Notes: generated from the sequence alone by a model not told the origin. A stretch of DNA of 64,000 bases from Acidobacteria bacterium 28-1 (GCA_002050365.1 MWYZ01000088.1:1-64000), one strand, 5' to 3'; shown: positions 7,913-16,981, counted from the stretch's first letter. Made by a program: numbers and translations.

Positions 7913-9655
7913 TTAGGCGAAAAAATCAGTTGCGAATGACAGCTTTTCTTTTTTGGCAAACTCGCGGAAGGCTTCGGCGATGCCGTCTTCGGTTAAGTTT
8001 TCGTGGTTGAAAAGGTCGTGTTCGACTATTTCGTGTCCGTGTTCGTCGCGCAGCAGAAAGCCGTTGCGCGTCGCGTAAATCTTTTCGCCCGAATTGTCTT
8101 TGCCGGATTTGCGCTGCGTGGCAAAGAAAATGTTGTAGTCGTCGGTGCGCGGGCAATAATGCTCGCTGCCTTTGACATCGTTCCATTTCTGGACAAAAAG
8201 AACGCTCGTTTTCGTTCCGGTGTGCGGTTTGAAAGTGTTGCCGTGAAGCCCGACGACGGCGAGAATTCGGCAGCGTTCGGCGATAAATTCCCTGATGCGT
8301 TTGTCCGACGAATTGTTAAATCTGCCCTGCGGCAAAACGATTGCCATTCGCCCGCCGTCTTTCAGGAAATCCAGATTTCTTTCGATAAACAAAATGTCAC
8401 GCCCAACCGCCGTTTCGTATTTGCCGCTTGTCTTGCGGGCAAGCTCGTATTTGTGAATAATTCTGGATTCTTTGATGTCTCCGGCAAACGGCGGATTCGC
8501 CATCAGCACGTCAAACTCAAACGCTTTATAACCGCTTTTGTCGGCGCGAAGTTTTTTGAGTTTTCTAAAACCTTCGTTGTAGGTGTCGTTCCAATATTCA
8601 TTGTCGGTTGTTTCGTCCCAACGCTCGGCATCGAGCGTGTTCAAATGCAAAACATTCGTTTGCCCGTCGCCCGCGATAAGGTTTAATGTTCTGGCGACGC
8701 GCACGCTTTTCTCGTCAAAATCAATCGCAAAAACTTTGTCGCGGACGTAATCTTCACAGCGCGGCGGTTTCTTTTCAGCCGTGAAAAGATGCGAAGCGGT
8801 CAAACCTTCGTCTTCGAGAATCTTGCGCCAAACGTGAAAAATGCCGTGAACCGTAAAGCCCGAACTGCCCGCCGCCGTGTCAATCAAAAACTCTTCTTCT
8901 TTCGGGTCAAGCATTTTGACACACATATCAATCACGTAACGCGGCGTGAAATACTGACCTTTTTCGCCTTTCGACGATTTGCTGACGAGATATTCAAACG
9001 CTTCATCTATGACTTCGAGATTCGAGTTGAAAAGTTTGTAATCCTGCAAAGAAGAAACGCAAACCGACAAATGCGAGCGCGACAAATTGATTTTATCCGA
9101 ATCCGAAAAAACGCCTTCCCATTTATCTTTGGCTTTATCGAAAAGCGTTTGAATTTTCTGGTTGAGTTCGGCTTCGGTTTGTCCGGTGTTGCGAAATTGC
9201 AGTTGGCGCGTTTCGTTGCGCGTGCTTTCGAGTTCGTCGTAAAGTTTGGTGAAAATCAATTTGAAAACTTCCTCAAAAACGTCAACGCCCGCGTTCGCCA
9301 AAACTTCGTCTTCCATTTCCTCGATGCGCTGCCGAAGCGATTTGCGCTCGGTCTGCTCATTGAACTTTTTAACGAGGTCAGCCATCCGAAAATCTTCGCG
9401 CAAAACGTCGGCGAGCGTCTCGGCTTGGGCGGGAATATCGGTTAGCTCGACAAAATAATTCGGGTCTTTGCGGTGATAATAAGAAATCGCGCCGCCGTTC
9501 GTCCACACGCTAATCGGTGCGCCCGTCGCGTGGCAATAGCTTTTTAATTGGTCTTTGCCGTCTTTCAGGCGCGGCTTTTTGAGTTCGATAATAATATACG
9601 CCGAATCGGGATGGTCTTTGTCCCGAATCACGATGTCGGCGCGTTTGGTTTCCAC
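7913..9655 (-). CDS. hsdM: Type I restriction N6-adenine methyltransferase with HsdR_N-like start (N-truncated)
   Basis: Residues 1-110 match the HsdR_N-like PD-(D/E)xK fold (RADIVIRD, YIIIELKKPRLKDG), followed by a helical HsdM N domain. The class I methylase domain then shows the SAM motif DTAAGSSGF, QYFTPRYVIDMCV and the catalytic NPPF (MANPPFAGD). It would methylate adenine together with HsdS. The GTG at 9655 is weak: the frame is open upstream only to a TAA at 9704-9706 and reads DFSDEFPVKFGVETKRADI. The usual first 30 or so residues are therefore missing, replaced by the DUF5615 gene. No hsdR is visible nearby. With hsdS broken, this looks like a decaying system. Confidence 0.8.
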   Translation of the reverse strand: METKRADIVIRDKDHPDSAYIIIELKKPRLKDGKDQLKSYCHATGAPISVWTNGGAISYYHRKDPNYFVELTDIPAQAETLADVLREDFRMADLVKKFNEQTERKSLRQRIEEMEDEVLANAGVDVFEEVFKLIFTKLYDELESTRNETRQLQFRNTGQTEAELNQKIQTLFDKAKDKWEGVFSDSDKINLSRSHLSVCVSSLQDYKLFNSNLEVIDEAFEYLVSKSSKGEKGQYFTPRYVIDMCVKMLDPKEEEFLIDTAAGSSGFTVHGIFHVWRKILEDEGLTASHLFTAEKKPPRCEDYVRDKVFAIDFDEKSVRVARTLNLIAGDGQTNVLHLNTLDAERWDETTDNEYWNDTYNEGFRKLKKLRADKSGYKAFEFDVLMANPPFAGDIKESRIIHKYELARKTSGKYETAVGRDILFIERNLDFLKDGGRMAIVLPQGRFNNSSDKRIREFIAERCRILAVVGLHGNTFKPHTGTKTSVLFVQKWNDVKGSEHYCPRTDDYNIFFATQRKSGKDNSGEKIYATRNGFLLRDEHGHEIVEHDLFNHENLTEDGIAEAFREFAKKEKLSFATDFFA

Positions 9656-9687
9656 TCCGAATTTAACCGGAAACTCGTCGGAAAAAT

Positions 9688-10038
9688 CTAAAGCGGTAGG
9701 ATTTTAACGATATTCCGCCATTCTTCAATTTCACTACAAACAATCATCATTTCGAGTCCGTCAATCGCCTGACCGATTGGCAAACGGCGCGGCACAATAA
9801 AAACGCCGGTCAAATCACTGCCTTTGTCTAAAAGTGCGGCGAAATGTTTCGGCACCGTCTTGCGGTCGTGGGTGAGTAAAATTCTTTTGTTGGCGGATGC
9901 CCAAAGCAAAAGTTGCTGGTCTTCGGTTTCGCTTAAACCTGCTTCAAGAGCGGTTACAAAATCGAGTTGGGGAAGGCGGCGAAGAACTCCACGTAAAATG
10001 TCGTGGTCAAAATCCTGGTCAATGACGAGTTTGAGCAT
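9688..10038 (-). CDS. DUF5615 PIN-like protein (putative toxin)
   Basis: This 116-aa protein has the DUF5615 pattern: N-terminal LKLVIDQDFDHDILRGVLRR (early acidic residues of a PIN-like fold), then LLLWASANKRILLTHDRKT, and a typical ending EEWRNIVKILPL. DUF5615 proteins are usually encoded directly after DUF433 proteins, and the pairs are regarded as toxin-antitoxin-like modules, with DUF5615 as the presumed nuclease. Here the DUF433 gene lies 7 bp upstream. Its 3' end sits at the truncation point of hsdM, which suggests this module replaced the hsdM start. Confidence 0.75.
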   Translation of the reverse strand: MLKLVIDQDFDHDILRGVLRRLPQLDFVTALEAGLSETEDQQLLLWASANKRILLTHDRKTVPKHFAALLDKGSDLTGVFIVPRRLPIGQAIDGLEMMIVCSEIEEWRNIVKILPL

Positions 10039-10045
10039 TACGGCT

Positions 10046-10393
10046 TCAGACTAATTCAGCCCGTTTTTCCCAACGCGCCAAAATTCGCTCACGAAGTTCT
10101 TCGGTTTCGGTTTGAAATTTTGATTCGGTTTCAGCTTGCACGGCATTGCTTTCGGCTTCCTGCCGTTGCAGATATTTTTCGACTTCTTCGCGGCTGCTGA
10201 GAAAAAAGGAAATTACGCCGTAAACTTCGGCAAGTTTTAAGGAAGGAAATTTTTGCGCGATTTCTTCGGCAGTTGCTCCGAGCCGAAAATGATGAATTAC
10301 CGATTCGAGCGCAATCCGTGTCTTACCGACTCTAATTGTGCCGTCGGCGGTCTTGGTTAACTGCACTGTTTGAATTGCTTCCAGTGTTTCCAT
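10046..10393 (-). CDS. DUF433 domain protein (putative antitoxin)
   Basis: This 115-aa protein carries an HTH-like DUF433 domain (GTIRVGKTRIALESVIHHF, GATAEEIAQKFPSLKLAEVYGVISFFL). A charged C-terminal helix from about residue 75 (REEVEKYLQRQEAESNAVQ) could bind the partner. It is encoded directly before the DUF5615 gene. The arrangement and spacing fit a type II toxin-antitoxin module, with this protein as antitoxin. That role is inferred from family context and is not shown by the sequence. Confidence 0.75.
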   Translation of the reverse strand: METLEAIQTVQLTKTADGTIRVGKTRIALESVIHHFRLGATAEEIAQKFPSLKLAEVYGVISFFLSSREEVEKYLQRQEAESNAVQAETESKFQTETEELRERILARWEKRAELV

Positions 10394-10430
10394 TAGTTTT
10401 TAATTATAGCAGAAAAATATTTATTTTTGC

Positions 10431-12239
10431 CTATTTCTTTGGTCGCTCGTTCGCCTTCAAAACTCTTTTCCTGAGCCGAATTGATTTTGGCGTGGCTTCG
10501 ACGAGTTCGTCATCGGCGATAAATTCCAACGCTTCTTCGAGCGACAAATCTTTAACAGGCACGAGCCGCATCGCTTCGTCGGCGGAGGAAGTTCGCATAT
10601 TTGTTAGCTTTTTCTCTTTGATTGGATTGACATCGAGGTCAACGGCGCGGGCATTTTCGCCGATAATCATTCCTTCATAAACCTTTGTTTGCGGTTTGAC
10701 GAATAATGCGCCGCGTTCCTGCAAAGCATAAAGCGCATAAGTCATCGCTTCGCCCATTCGGTCGGAAACGAGCGAGCCGGTGCCGCGCCCTTTCATATCG
10801 CCCTGCCATTTGTCGAAGCGGAGGAAAATCGTATTCAAAAGTCCTGTGCCTTTCGTTTCGGTCAAAAATTCGCCGCGAAAACCAATCAGACCGCGCGACG
10901 GAACTTCGTATTCGAGCCGCACTCTGCCCGTTCCGTTATTTATCATCTTGCTCATCTGACCTTTGCGCCTTCCGAGTGCTTCGGTAACCACGCCGATAAA
11001 TTCTTCCGGCACATCAACAACGACTTGCTCAATCGGTTCGAGCAGCTCGCCGTTGTCGCCTTTTTTAGTGATGACTTCCGGTTTTGAAACTTGGAGTTCG
11101 TAACCTTCGCGCCGCATCATTTCGATTAAAATTGCAAGCTGCAATTCGCCGCGTCCCGAAACTTTGAATTGGTCGGGTGAATCGGTGTCCTCAACTCTTA
11201 AAGCCACATTGCCGAGAAGTTCTCGGTCAAGCCGTTCCCTGATTTGGCGCGATGTTACAAATTTCCCGTCAATGCCGGAGAACGGCGAATTGTTCACGCC
11301 AAAAATCATTGAAATTGTCGGCTCATCAACATTTATCACCGGCAGCGGCTTTGGATTATCAACCAGCGTAATCGTTTCGCCGATATTGATGTCGTCAAAT
11401 CCGGCAAGCGCGACGATTTCGCCAACACCGGCTTTTTCAACCGATTCGCGTTTCATTCCTTCAAAAACGTAAAGTTCTTTAACCTTAGTTTTCTGCGTCG
11501 AACCGTCGCGTTTGGCAACAATAACGTCTTGATTTTTGGTAATCTCGCCGGAATAAATTCTGCCGATAGCAAGTCTGCCGACGTATTCGTTGTAATCAAT
11601 GTTAGCAACGAGAAGCTGTAAGCTGTCGTTGCGCAAAGCGTGCGGTGCGGGAATCGTTTCGATGATTTGGTCGAACAGCGGTTTCAGATTTTTTGATTCT
11701 TCCTCCAGAGTTTTCTTCGCCACGCCGTCGCGCGAAATCGAGTAAAGAATCGGAAAATCAATTTGTTCCCCGTCCGCGCCCAAATCAATAAAAAGGTCGT
11801 AAATCTCATCAAGAACTTCTTCCGGTCGTGAATCGTGGCGGTCAATTTTATTGACCAAAGCGATGGCGGGAAGTTTCTGTTCGAGTGCTTTACGAAGAAC
11901 GAAACGAGTTTGTGGCAAACAGCCTTCCGCCGCGTCAACGAGCAGAATGATGCCGTCAACCATTTTCAAAACGCGCTCGACTTCGCCGCCGAAATCGGCG
12001 TGTCCGGGCGTGTCGAGAATGTTGATTTTGTAATCGCCGTAATGCACCGAAGCGTTTTTCGCCATAATTGTAATGCCGCGTTCGCGTTCCAAATCCATCG
12101 AATCCATCACGCGGTCTTGGACGGTTTCGTTGTCGCGGAATGTTCCCGATTGTTTGAGCATCGCATCAACCAAAGTCGTTTTGCCGTGGTCAACGTGCGC
12201 GATGATAGCGATGTTTCTGATATTTTTTGTGTCAATCAT
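10431..12239 (-). CDS. typA: Ribosome-associated translational GTPase TypA/BipA
   Basis: A translation-factor-like GTPase that binds the ribosome and helps 50S assembly and stress adaptation. At 602 aa it has the full domain order: GTPase domain ([38 protein letters not shown]), beta-barrel domain II, EF-G-like domains III and V, and the TypA-specific C-terminal domain ending KANERPKK. It stands alone on the minus strand between two toxin-antitoxin loci. The sequence shows nothing unusual. Confidence 0.97.
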   Translation of the reverse strand: MIDTKNIRNIAIIAHVDHGKTTLVDAMLKQSGTFRDNETVQDRVMDSMDLERERGITIMAKNASVHYGDYKINILDTPGHADFGGEVERVLKMVDGIILLVDAAEGCLPQTRFVLRKALEQKLPAIALVNKIDRHDSRPEEVLDEIYDLFIDLGADGEQIDFPILYSISRDGVAKKTLEEESKNLKPLFDQIIETIPAPHALRNDSLQLLVANIDYNEYVGRLAIGRIYSGEITKNQDVIVAKRDGSTQKTKVKELYVFEGMKRESVEKAGVGEIVALAGFDDINIGETITLVDNPKPLPVINVDEPTISMIFGVNNSPFSGIDGKFVTSRQIRERLDRELLGNVALRVEDTDSPDQFKVSGRGELQLAILIEMMRREGYELQVSKPEVITKKGDNGELLEPIEQVVVDVPEEFIGVVTEALGRRKGQMSKMINNGTGRVRLEYEVPSRGLIGFRGEFLTETKGTGLLNTIFLRFDKWQGDMKGRGTGSLVSDRMGEAMTYALYALQERGALFVKPQTKVYEGMIIGENARAVDLDVNPIKEKKLTNMRTSSADEAMRLVPVKDLSLEEALEFIADDELVEATPKSIRLRKRVLKANERPKK

Positions 12240-12308
12240 AGATGTAAAAATTGCGTCTAAGGCAAACGGTAAGAATATGATTTACGGGCGGAAAAATCAA
12301 ACGTGCGA

Positions 12309-12573
12309 TTATCTTTGATAAACATTACGACGATGTTTGACGCGAACGATTTCGATAATTAAGGTTTTGAAAAAGATATTGTAGACAATTCGGTAATCAC
12401 CAACACGAATTCTAAAACTTTGTTGCGTGCCGACAAGTTTAGTGGTTTTAAGCGGAAGAGGATTTTGACGATAGTTTTTAAACAGCAACGAGAATTTTGG
12501 CAATCATTTCCTTCGGCAATTTCTTCAATTCCTTAACTGCCGACTGCTTCCATTCGATTTTATATGAGTCCAT
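12309..12573 (-). pseudogene. RelE/ParE-type toxin with a one-base frameshift
   Basis: The ATG at 12573 opens MDSYKIEWKQSAVKELKKLP...ILVAV and stops at once at TAA (near 12480). Removing one T there joins the frame to KNYRQNPLPLKTTKLVGTQQSFRIRVGDYRIVYNIF, a normal RelE continuation with the family's RIRVGDYRIVY motif. The intact protein would be about 88 residues. The start overlaps the antitoxin 3' end by 14 bp, the usual relBE arrangement. As it stands the toxin is inactive, unless the shift is a sequencing error in the TTTAAAAA run. Confidence 0.75.
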
Positions 12574-12760
12574 CGCTTTTTAATTCCGCAATCAAGTCGG
12601 TTTGAGAGATGGTTTGTTCATCGCGCCGTTCGGCAATTTTGGCAAGGTCGTCTAAGTCTTCCATTATTTGTTCAAATTCGGCAATCGGAAGCAAGACAGC
12701 GGTTTTTTTGCCCGACTGATTAGTAACGTATTGAGGATTTATTTCTTTGACAGTTTGCAT
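12560..12760 (-). CDS. RelB/Phd-type antitoxin
   Basis: This 66-aa protein has the pattern of antitoxins paired with RelE-type toxins: an N-terminal strand region (INPQYVTNQSGKKTAVLLPIAEFEQIMED) and a helical toxin-neutralising tail (LDDLAKIAERRDEQTISQTDLIAELKSDG). It would bind DNA to repress its own operon and neutralise the toxin. Its partner downstream is frameshifted, so only the antitoxin appears intact. Confidence 0.75.
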   Translation of the reverse strand: MQTVKEINPQYVTNQSGKKTAVLLPIAEFEQIMEDLDDLAKIAERRDEQTISQTDLIAELKSDGLI

Positions 12761-12797
12761 AATTTATTTTTAGCACAAAAGGTAGCTCGAATGAAAT

Positions 12798-13706
12798 TTA
12801 TTTACGTCGAAAAAGTTCCAAGTCGTAGAAAGAAGACGGGTCTTCGAGCGGTTCGAGATGCGTGAAGACGGTTGATTCGGGAACGGCTCGGCGAATTTCG
12901 TCTTCAATTTCCTCAGTTAAATCGTGTCCTTTCTGTACCGTCCAATCGTCGGGAACGAGAATGTGAACGGAGATAAATTTTCTCGCGCCCGATTGTCTGG
13001 TGCGTAGAGCGTGGTAATCAATTTGTTTCTCCTTTATATAACCGTCAAGAATTTCTTCGATTTTTTCCTGCGTTTCTGGCGAAACTGCGGTGTCCATCAA
13101 ACCCAAAGCCGAACGGCGAATCAATTGAAAACCCGTCCAAAGTATATTCAACACAACCAGCAGCGCAACAATCGGGTCAAGCACAAACCAACCCGTTAAG
13201 CCGACGACAACAATGCCCAAAACTACGCCAACCGAAGTCCACACATCAGTCAGCAGATGTCGCCCGTCGGCTTCTAAAACAATCGAGTGATGTTGTCGTC
13301 CGGCACGAATCAAAATCAGCCCGACGATTAAATTTATCAGCGTAGCGATGAGCGTAATAGATAACCCGATGCCGATACGTTCGAGCGGCTGCGGAGCGAA
13401 AAGACGCGGCACGGCGGAATAAATAATACCCAAGGCGGCGAAAAAAATCAGCACGCCTTCAATACCACTCGAGAAATACTCCGCCTTGTCGTGTCCGAAG
13501 GCGTGGTCGTCGTCAGGCGGCTGCGCGGCGATTTTTATTATCAACAAAGCGATGAGAGCAGCGACGAGATTTATCACCGATTCCAAAGCATCCGACAATA
13601 AACCAATTGAACCAGTGAAAAAATATGCCGCCGCTTTGAGAGCAATAGTCAAAACCGCCGCCAAAACTGCCAGCCAAACGTAGCGGCTCAAATTCTCTCG
13701 TTTCAT
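12798..13706 (-). CDS. Cation diffusion facilitator (CDF) family metal transporter
   Basis: A proton-coupled exporter of divalent metals in the inner membrane. The 302-aa protein has about six transmembrane helices in the first 200 residues and a cytoplasmic C-terminal domain (about 205-290). The metal sites typical of CDF are visible: LLSDALESVIN in TM2, and the TM5 signature EADGRHLLTDVWTSVGVV, where H and D four apart favour zinc. HAFGHDKAEYFS follows TM2. Metal choice is an inference from the HxxxD pair. The 5' region leads into a 188-bp repeat-ended element. Confidence 0.92.
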   Translation of the reverse strand: MKRENLSRYVWLAVLAAVLTIALKAAAYFFTGSIGLLSDALESVINLVAALIALLIIKIAAQPPDDDHAFGHDKAEYFSSGIEGVLIFFAALGIIYSAVPRLFAPQPLERIGIGLSITLIATLINLIVGLILIRAGRQHHSIVLEADGRHLLTDVWTSVGVVLGIVVVGLTGWFVLDPIVALLVVLNILWTGFQLIRRSALGLMDTAVSPETQEKIEEILDGYIKEKQIDYHALRTRQSGARKFISVHILVPDDWTVQKGHDLTEEIEDEIRRAVPESTVFTHLEPLEDPSSFYDLELFRRK

Positions 13707-13782
13707 TTTTTTTGATTTGCCGAAAAGGATTTAAAATCGCCTTCCGAAAAATCAATTATAGAATTATTGTCAGAATTGTATA

Positions 13783-13970
13783 ATCAATACTTCGGACAGT
13801 TTTTTGTTTTTTGAAACCCACTGAAATCAAGGCTTTTGAAACGATATAACTGCCTTTTTGTATTTAAATCAAACTTAGGCTTTGAGCTAACTTTGATTTA
13901 AGTAAGCAGATTCTTTAGTTTTCAACAACTTACGGAAAATGTCTTCTCAAAAAGTGTCCGAAGTATTGAT
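13783..13970. repeat. 188-bp element with 22-bp terminal inverted repeats (MITE-like)
   Basis: ATCAATACTTCGGACA opens the element at 13783 and its reverse complement closes it at 13970. The match continues to 22 bp with one mismatch (then TTTTT). Inside, TAAATCAAA at 13865 pairs with TTTGATTTA ending at 13900, forming an inner hairpin with 14-bp arms and one mismatch. There is no open reading frame. The element lies between the CDF gene and the BON gene terminator. I saw no clear target duplication (TA on the left, AA on the right). It may be a miniature transposable element or a structured RNA. Confidence 0.7.
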
Positions 13971-14003
13971 AATACTAATTAATTTGAAACGCACGTATTA
14001 GAT

Positions 14004-14043
14004 AAAAAAAGACCGAACGCTTTAAATTCGCTCGGTCTTTTTC
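14004..14043 (-). terminator. Rho-independent terminator of the BON-domain gene
   Basis: AAAAAGACCGA pairs with TCGGTCTTTTT, with a short AT-rich loop of about 15 bases. On the minus strand the hairpin is followed by a T run directly after the stop of the BON gene at 14064. Confidence 0.9.
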
Positions 14044-14063
14044 ATAGTTACATTTTTTTAGAA

Positions 14064-14621
14064 TTAACGAACCATTTCCTTTTCGATAACCAAATTGTTT
14101 TTGACGCTGAACACGCCCGGCACGCCTCTGGCTAAAATGTTCGCTAGATTGTAATCTCCGCGATTGGCGATAAAACCTTCGAGCGTTACGTTGCCGCGGT
14201 CAACGATAATTTTCACCGACGGATTTGCGCCTAAAAAGTAGCGATACAAACTACCGCCGTTTTGAAGTGTTCGCAAAGTCCGCAGACGAATCGAATCGTC
14301 AAAATTTGAAAGCGGTAAAACTTCGATATTGTTCACAACATTCTTAACGCCAGCGATTTTTTCGACCACTCGCTCCGCACTTTTTCTCGTCGTCGGTTGA
14401 AGGACTTTGCCCATCAAAGTTACAGTGTCGCCATCAACTCGAAAAGCGATATTATCGAAAACACCATAATACGGCAGCTTAATTATTTGTTTGAAAACTT
14501 GCCGTTCTATACTTCTCACCGAACTTCTGGCATTGTCGGAAAAACTCTGAGCGTTGACATCAACAAACGTTAAACCTAAAATTGCGACTGATAAAATTAA
14601 AATTTTTTGTAAGAATTTCAT
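14064..14621 (-). CDS. Secreted protein with two BON domains
   Basis: A signal peptide (MKFLQKILILSVAILGLTFVDVNAQ) is followed by two BON domains, about residues 45-100 and 112-180. Each shows the pattern xVTLMGKV / VTLEGFI with internal glycine, and conserved GV(K/F)xVxNxI turns (AGVKNVVNNIEVLPL, PGVFSVKNNLVIEK). BON domains bind phospholipid or other envelope components in proteins such as OsmY. The start at 14621 is favoured by GGGAG nine bases upstream and by the signal peptide; the frame extends further upstream but has no such signals. It is probably a periplasmic envelope-stability protein. Confidence 0.85.
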   Translation of the reverse strand: MKFLQKILILSVAILGLTFVDVNAQSFSDNARSSVRSIERQVFKQIIKLPYYGVFDNIAFRVDGDTVTLMGKVLQPTTRKSAERVVEKIAGVKNVVNNIEVLPLSNFDDSIRLRTLRTLQNGGSLYRYFLGANPSVKIIVDRGNVTLEGFIANRGDYNLANILARGVPGVFSVKNNLVIEKEMVR

Positions 14622-14740
14622 ATATTTTCTCCCTTGCTCACTAAAATTAAAGCAAAACATTTGCTCTTCTTTCGTGATTTTATGATGAAAATTTGCTAGC
14701 TAGAGATGCTATTCTCGGAGCAAGAAATTGCAAGGTTTTG

Positions 14741-15205
14741 TCAATAATTTACGGGGGAATTGATCTGCCGCAAAGCCTCATAAAGCACAATTCCGACGCT
14801 GGTTGCCAAATTCAAACTGCGCACGTTTTCGTTCGGCATCGGAATCGTCAGGCAGAGCTCCCAATTGGCTTTTAATAAATCTTCCGGCAGCCCGCGCGTT
14901 TCGCGCCCGAACACCAAACAATCGTTTTCGGCGAATTTAAAGTCGAGATAAGTTTTTTTCGTCTTAGTGGTCAAATAAATGAAGCGTGAGTTCGGCAAGA
15001 ATTTAAAAAGATTTTCTAATTCGATGTGGCGTACAATTTTTACTTCGTCCCAATAATCTAGTCCGGCGCGTTTTACTGCTTTATCGTCAAGCCGAAACCC
15101 GGTCGCGCCGATGATATGCAAGTCGGTGAATGTCGCCGCGCACAAACGCGCAATATTACCCGTGTTCGGCGGAATTTCAGGTTCGACTAGAGCGACGTGC
15201 AGCAT
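14741..15205 (-). CDS. trmL: tRNA (cytidine/uridine-34-2'-O)-methyltransferase TrmL
   Basis: A SPOUT-family methyltransferase that 2'-O-methylates the wobble base of leucine tRNAs in characterised homologues. The 154-aa protein starts at MLHVALVEPEIPPNTGNIAR (ATG at 15205; the longer frame upstream is not part of the family). It holds the SPOUT knot motifs LVFGRETRGLP and IPMPNENVRSLNLATSVGI. The upstream gene ends 7 bp before the start, so the two are probably one operon. Confidence 0.92.
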   Translation of the reverse strand: MLHVALVEPEIPPNTGNIARLCAATFTDLHIIGATGFRLDDKAVKRAGLDYWDEVKIVRHIELENLFKFLPNSRFIYLTTKTKKTYLDFKFAENDCLVFGRETRGLPEDLLKANWELCLTIPMPNENVRSLNLATSVGIVLYEALRQINSPVNY

Positions 15206-15212
15206 TGATAAA

Positions 15213-15830
15213 TTATTTTTCGATTTCGACAAAATTATCGCAGAAATTTTGCCACTGAGCTTTTTGAATGCCGAGATAATGACCGATGTTCGCCGTCGCA
15301 AAATTGCGAACTGTTTCTACAATGCCGCTCGTATCTTCGGTATTCGACTTTTCACCTAAACCGATAACGTAAAAATTTAGTTTTATTCCATTTTTTTGCA
15401 GGCAAAAATTATTTGTCGAATCATTGGTGAAAAAATGTGATGTAGTGGAATTATCTTCCTTGTCAGTCGGATTGGACGAAGGCTGAACGGTCAGAACAAT
15501 TTCATCCGCCGCGTCGTGAATCTCGACGATTTTTACCCAATCGTCTTTGCCCGAACCGGGCAAAGTTATCCGTATAAAATCGCCGACGGCGGCAATCTTT
15601 TCCATCTTTGCAAAGCCGTTTTCGTCAAACAGCGCGAAACTTGAAAGGTTCGATTCGGCATTCCATTGCTCAATGTTAAAAAGTTTTTGTATTAGTCGTT
15701 GAAACACATTTTTCGCTTCTGTTTCCGATGAACAATTGCGCGTTGCGTTCGTTACTGAACTCACTTCAGCAGTCGAAGATTCAGCTTGCGCGGCGGCTTG
15801 CTCTAATAAATTTTGGATTTTACTATACAT
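15213..15830 (-). CDS. Hypothetical protein upstream of trmL
   Basis: This 205-aa soluble protein has no family I recognise. It begins with a helical low-complexity part (IQNLLEQAAAQAESSTAEVSS), then a region resembling a flexible-loop beta domain (AAVGDFIRITLPGSGKDDWVKIVEI), and ends WQNFCDNFVEIEK. No signal peptide or membrane helix is visible. It is 7 bp upstream of trmL and probably co-transcribed. The beta segment FIRITLPGSGKDDWVKI could be an SH3-like fold, but this is only a guess. Confidence 0.65.
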   Translation of the reverse strand: MYSKIQNLLEQAAAQAESSTAEVSSVTNATRNCSSETEAKNVFQRLIQKLFNIEQWNAESNLSSFALFDENGFAKMEKIAAVGDFIRITLPGSGKDDWVKIVEIHDAADEIVLTVQPSSNPTDKEDNSTTSHFFTNDSTNNFCLQKNGIKLNFYVIGLGEKSNTEDTSGIVETVRNFATANIGHYLGIQKAQWQNFCDNFVEIEK

Positions 15831-16068
15831 AATCTGAACAAGTTATAATCGCGGATGCCGGCAATCGGTTTTAATAATCTGCGAAACAACAAATTTCGGT
15901 TATCTATAATACCTTTTTGATTTATAGATTTCCATTATAAAAGCATCTTAAAGATAGAAAACCTCATCAATAAAAGAAGTTTCACAAATAGCGGTCGAAT
16001 GCCCAATTTTTTTGTTTGTGTTACAATCCGCAAAAACAAAATTTCAATAAAAATAAAGGAGAATTTTT

Positions 16069-16902
16069 GTGCGTTTTAAGTTTTTTATATTATTCGCTTT
16101 TTTCATTTTAACGAGCGTTCCGTTTGTGTCGGCACAAGAGACGACCGACAAAACCAAGACGGAAACTACTGAGAAAAAGGATAAAAAGCAAAAAAATAAA
16201 CAGCCCGCAAATGATTTGTCTAAAGGAGCAACCGCCGAGCAGGTGGCTGAATCGGCAGTTTATTTTTACGGCGGTTTGGGCGGCAGAGATTATCTCAAAC
16301 AAATTCGCAAAACAACCGTCGAGCGCGGAAAAATCACTCTTACAAATGCCGAAGGCAAAATCGAACAGGCAAATTATGAACGCTTGATTTTGCGCGGCGA
16401 CAGTTTAGATAAAGAGCGCATTCGCTTTGACCAGGAATATCCGAACGCTAAATTCGCATTGATTTATAATAACGATAAAGTTTTTGGAATTTTCAACGAA
16501 GCTGTTTTCACGCCGCGCGAAGATGCGACAAAGGCTTTCCAAAATCAAATTTGGCACGGACTCGAAGCACTTTTGCGGTACAAAGAAAACGGCTCGACGC
16601 TGGCACTTGCCGAACGCGAGAAAATTATGGGCGTAGATTACTACGTTCTCGATGTAACCGACAAACAAACGCGCAAAACGCGCTTTTATATCAGCAGCAA
16701 AACCTTACGCGTGATGATGCTCGAATACACCGAAGACAATACGAAATATCGCCGCAAGTTTTACGATTACAACTACGCGCAAGGGACGCTTGTTCCGTTT
16801 CGCAGTGTGCTGTGGGCGAACGACAAACAAATTGAAGAAACGAATATCCAAACCATTAGTTTCGGACAAAAAGTCGAGGAAGTTATTTTTAATGAAAGTT
16901 AA
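16069..16902 (+). CDS. Secreted hypothetical protein, lipoprotein-sorting-like
   Basis: This 277-aa protein starts at GTG 16069, supported by AAGGAG eight bases upstream. It has a signal peptide ending VSAQ and a lysine-rich linker (residues 25-48, KKDKKQKNKQ). The mature part is beta-rich (TVERGKITLTNAEGKIEQANYERLIL, GVDYYVLDVTDKQTRKTRFYIS, MLEYTEDNTKYRRKFYDYNY). Alternating strands and a closing IEETNI recall LolA/outer-membrane lipoprotein-sorting-like folds common in Acidobacteriota, but I see no diagnostic motif. It is probably periplasmic. The next gene, 79 bp downstream, is also secreted. Confidence 0.7.
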   Translation: MRFKFFILFAFFILTSVPFVSAQETTDKTKTETTEKKDKKQKNKQPANDLSKGATAEQVAESAVYFYGGLGGRDYLKQIRKTTVERGKITLTNAEGKIEQANYERLILRGDSLDKERIRFDQEYPNAKFALIYNNDKVFGIFNEAVFTPREDATKAFQNQIWHGLEALLRYKENGSTLALAEREKIMGVDYYVLDVTDKQTRKTRFYISSKTLRVMMLEYTEDNTKYRRKFYDYNYAQGTLVPFRSVLWANDKQIEETNIQTISFGQKVEEVIFNES

Positions 16903-16981
16903 TTAATCTTTCTGCAACTTTGTTTTGGTTTTTCTGTGGAATGAGTTGAGAATATCAACTTTTTGAAACAGGAGAAAATTT

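Noticed and set aside
8003-8686. Long plus-strand ORF opposite hsdM (227 codons), and similar ones at 8789-9445
   Set aside because: They are antisense to a methylase gene with clear motifs. Their translation is basic, low-information and lacks a ribosome binding site. They are shadows.
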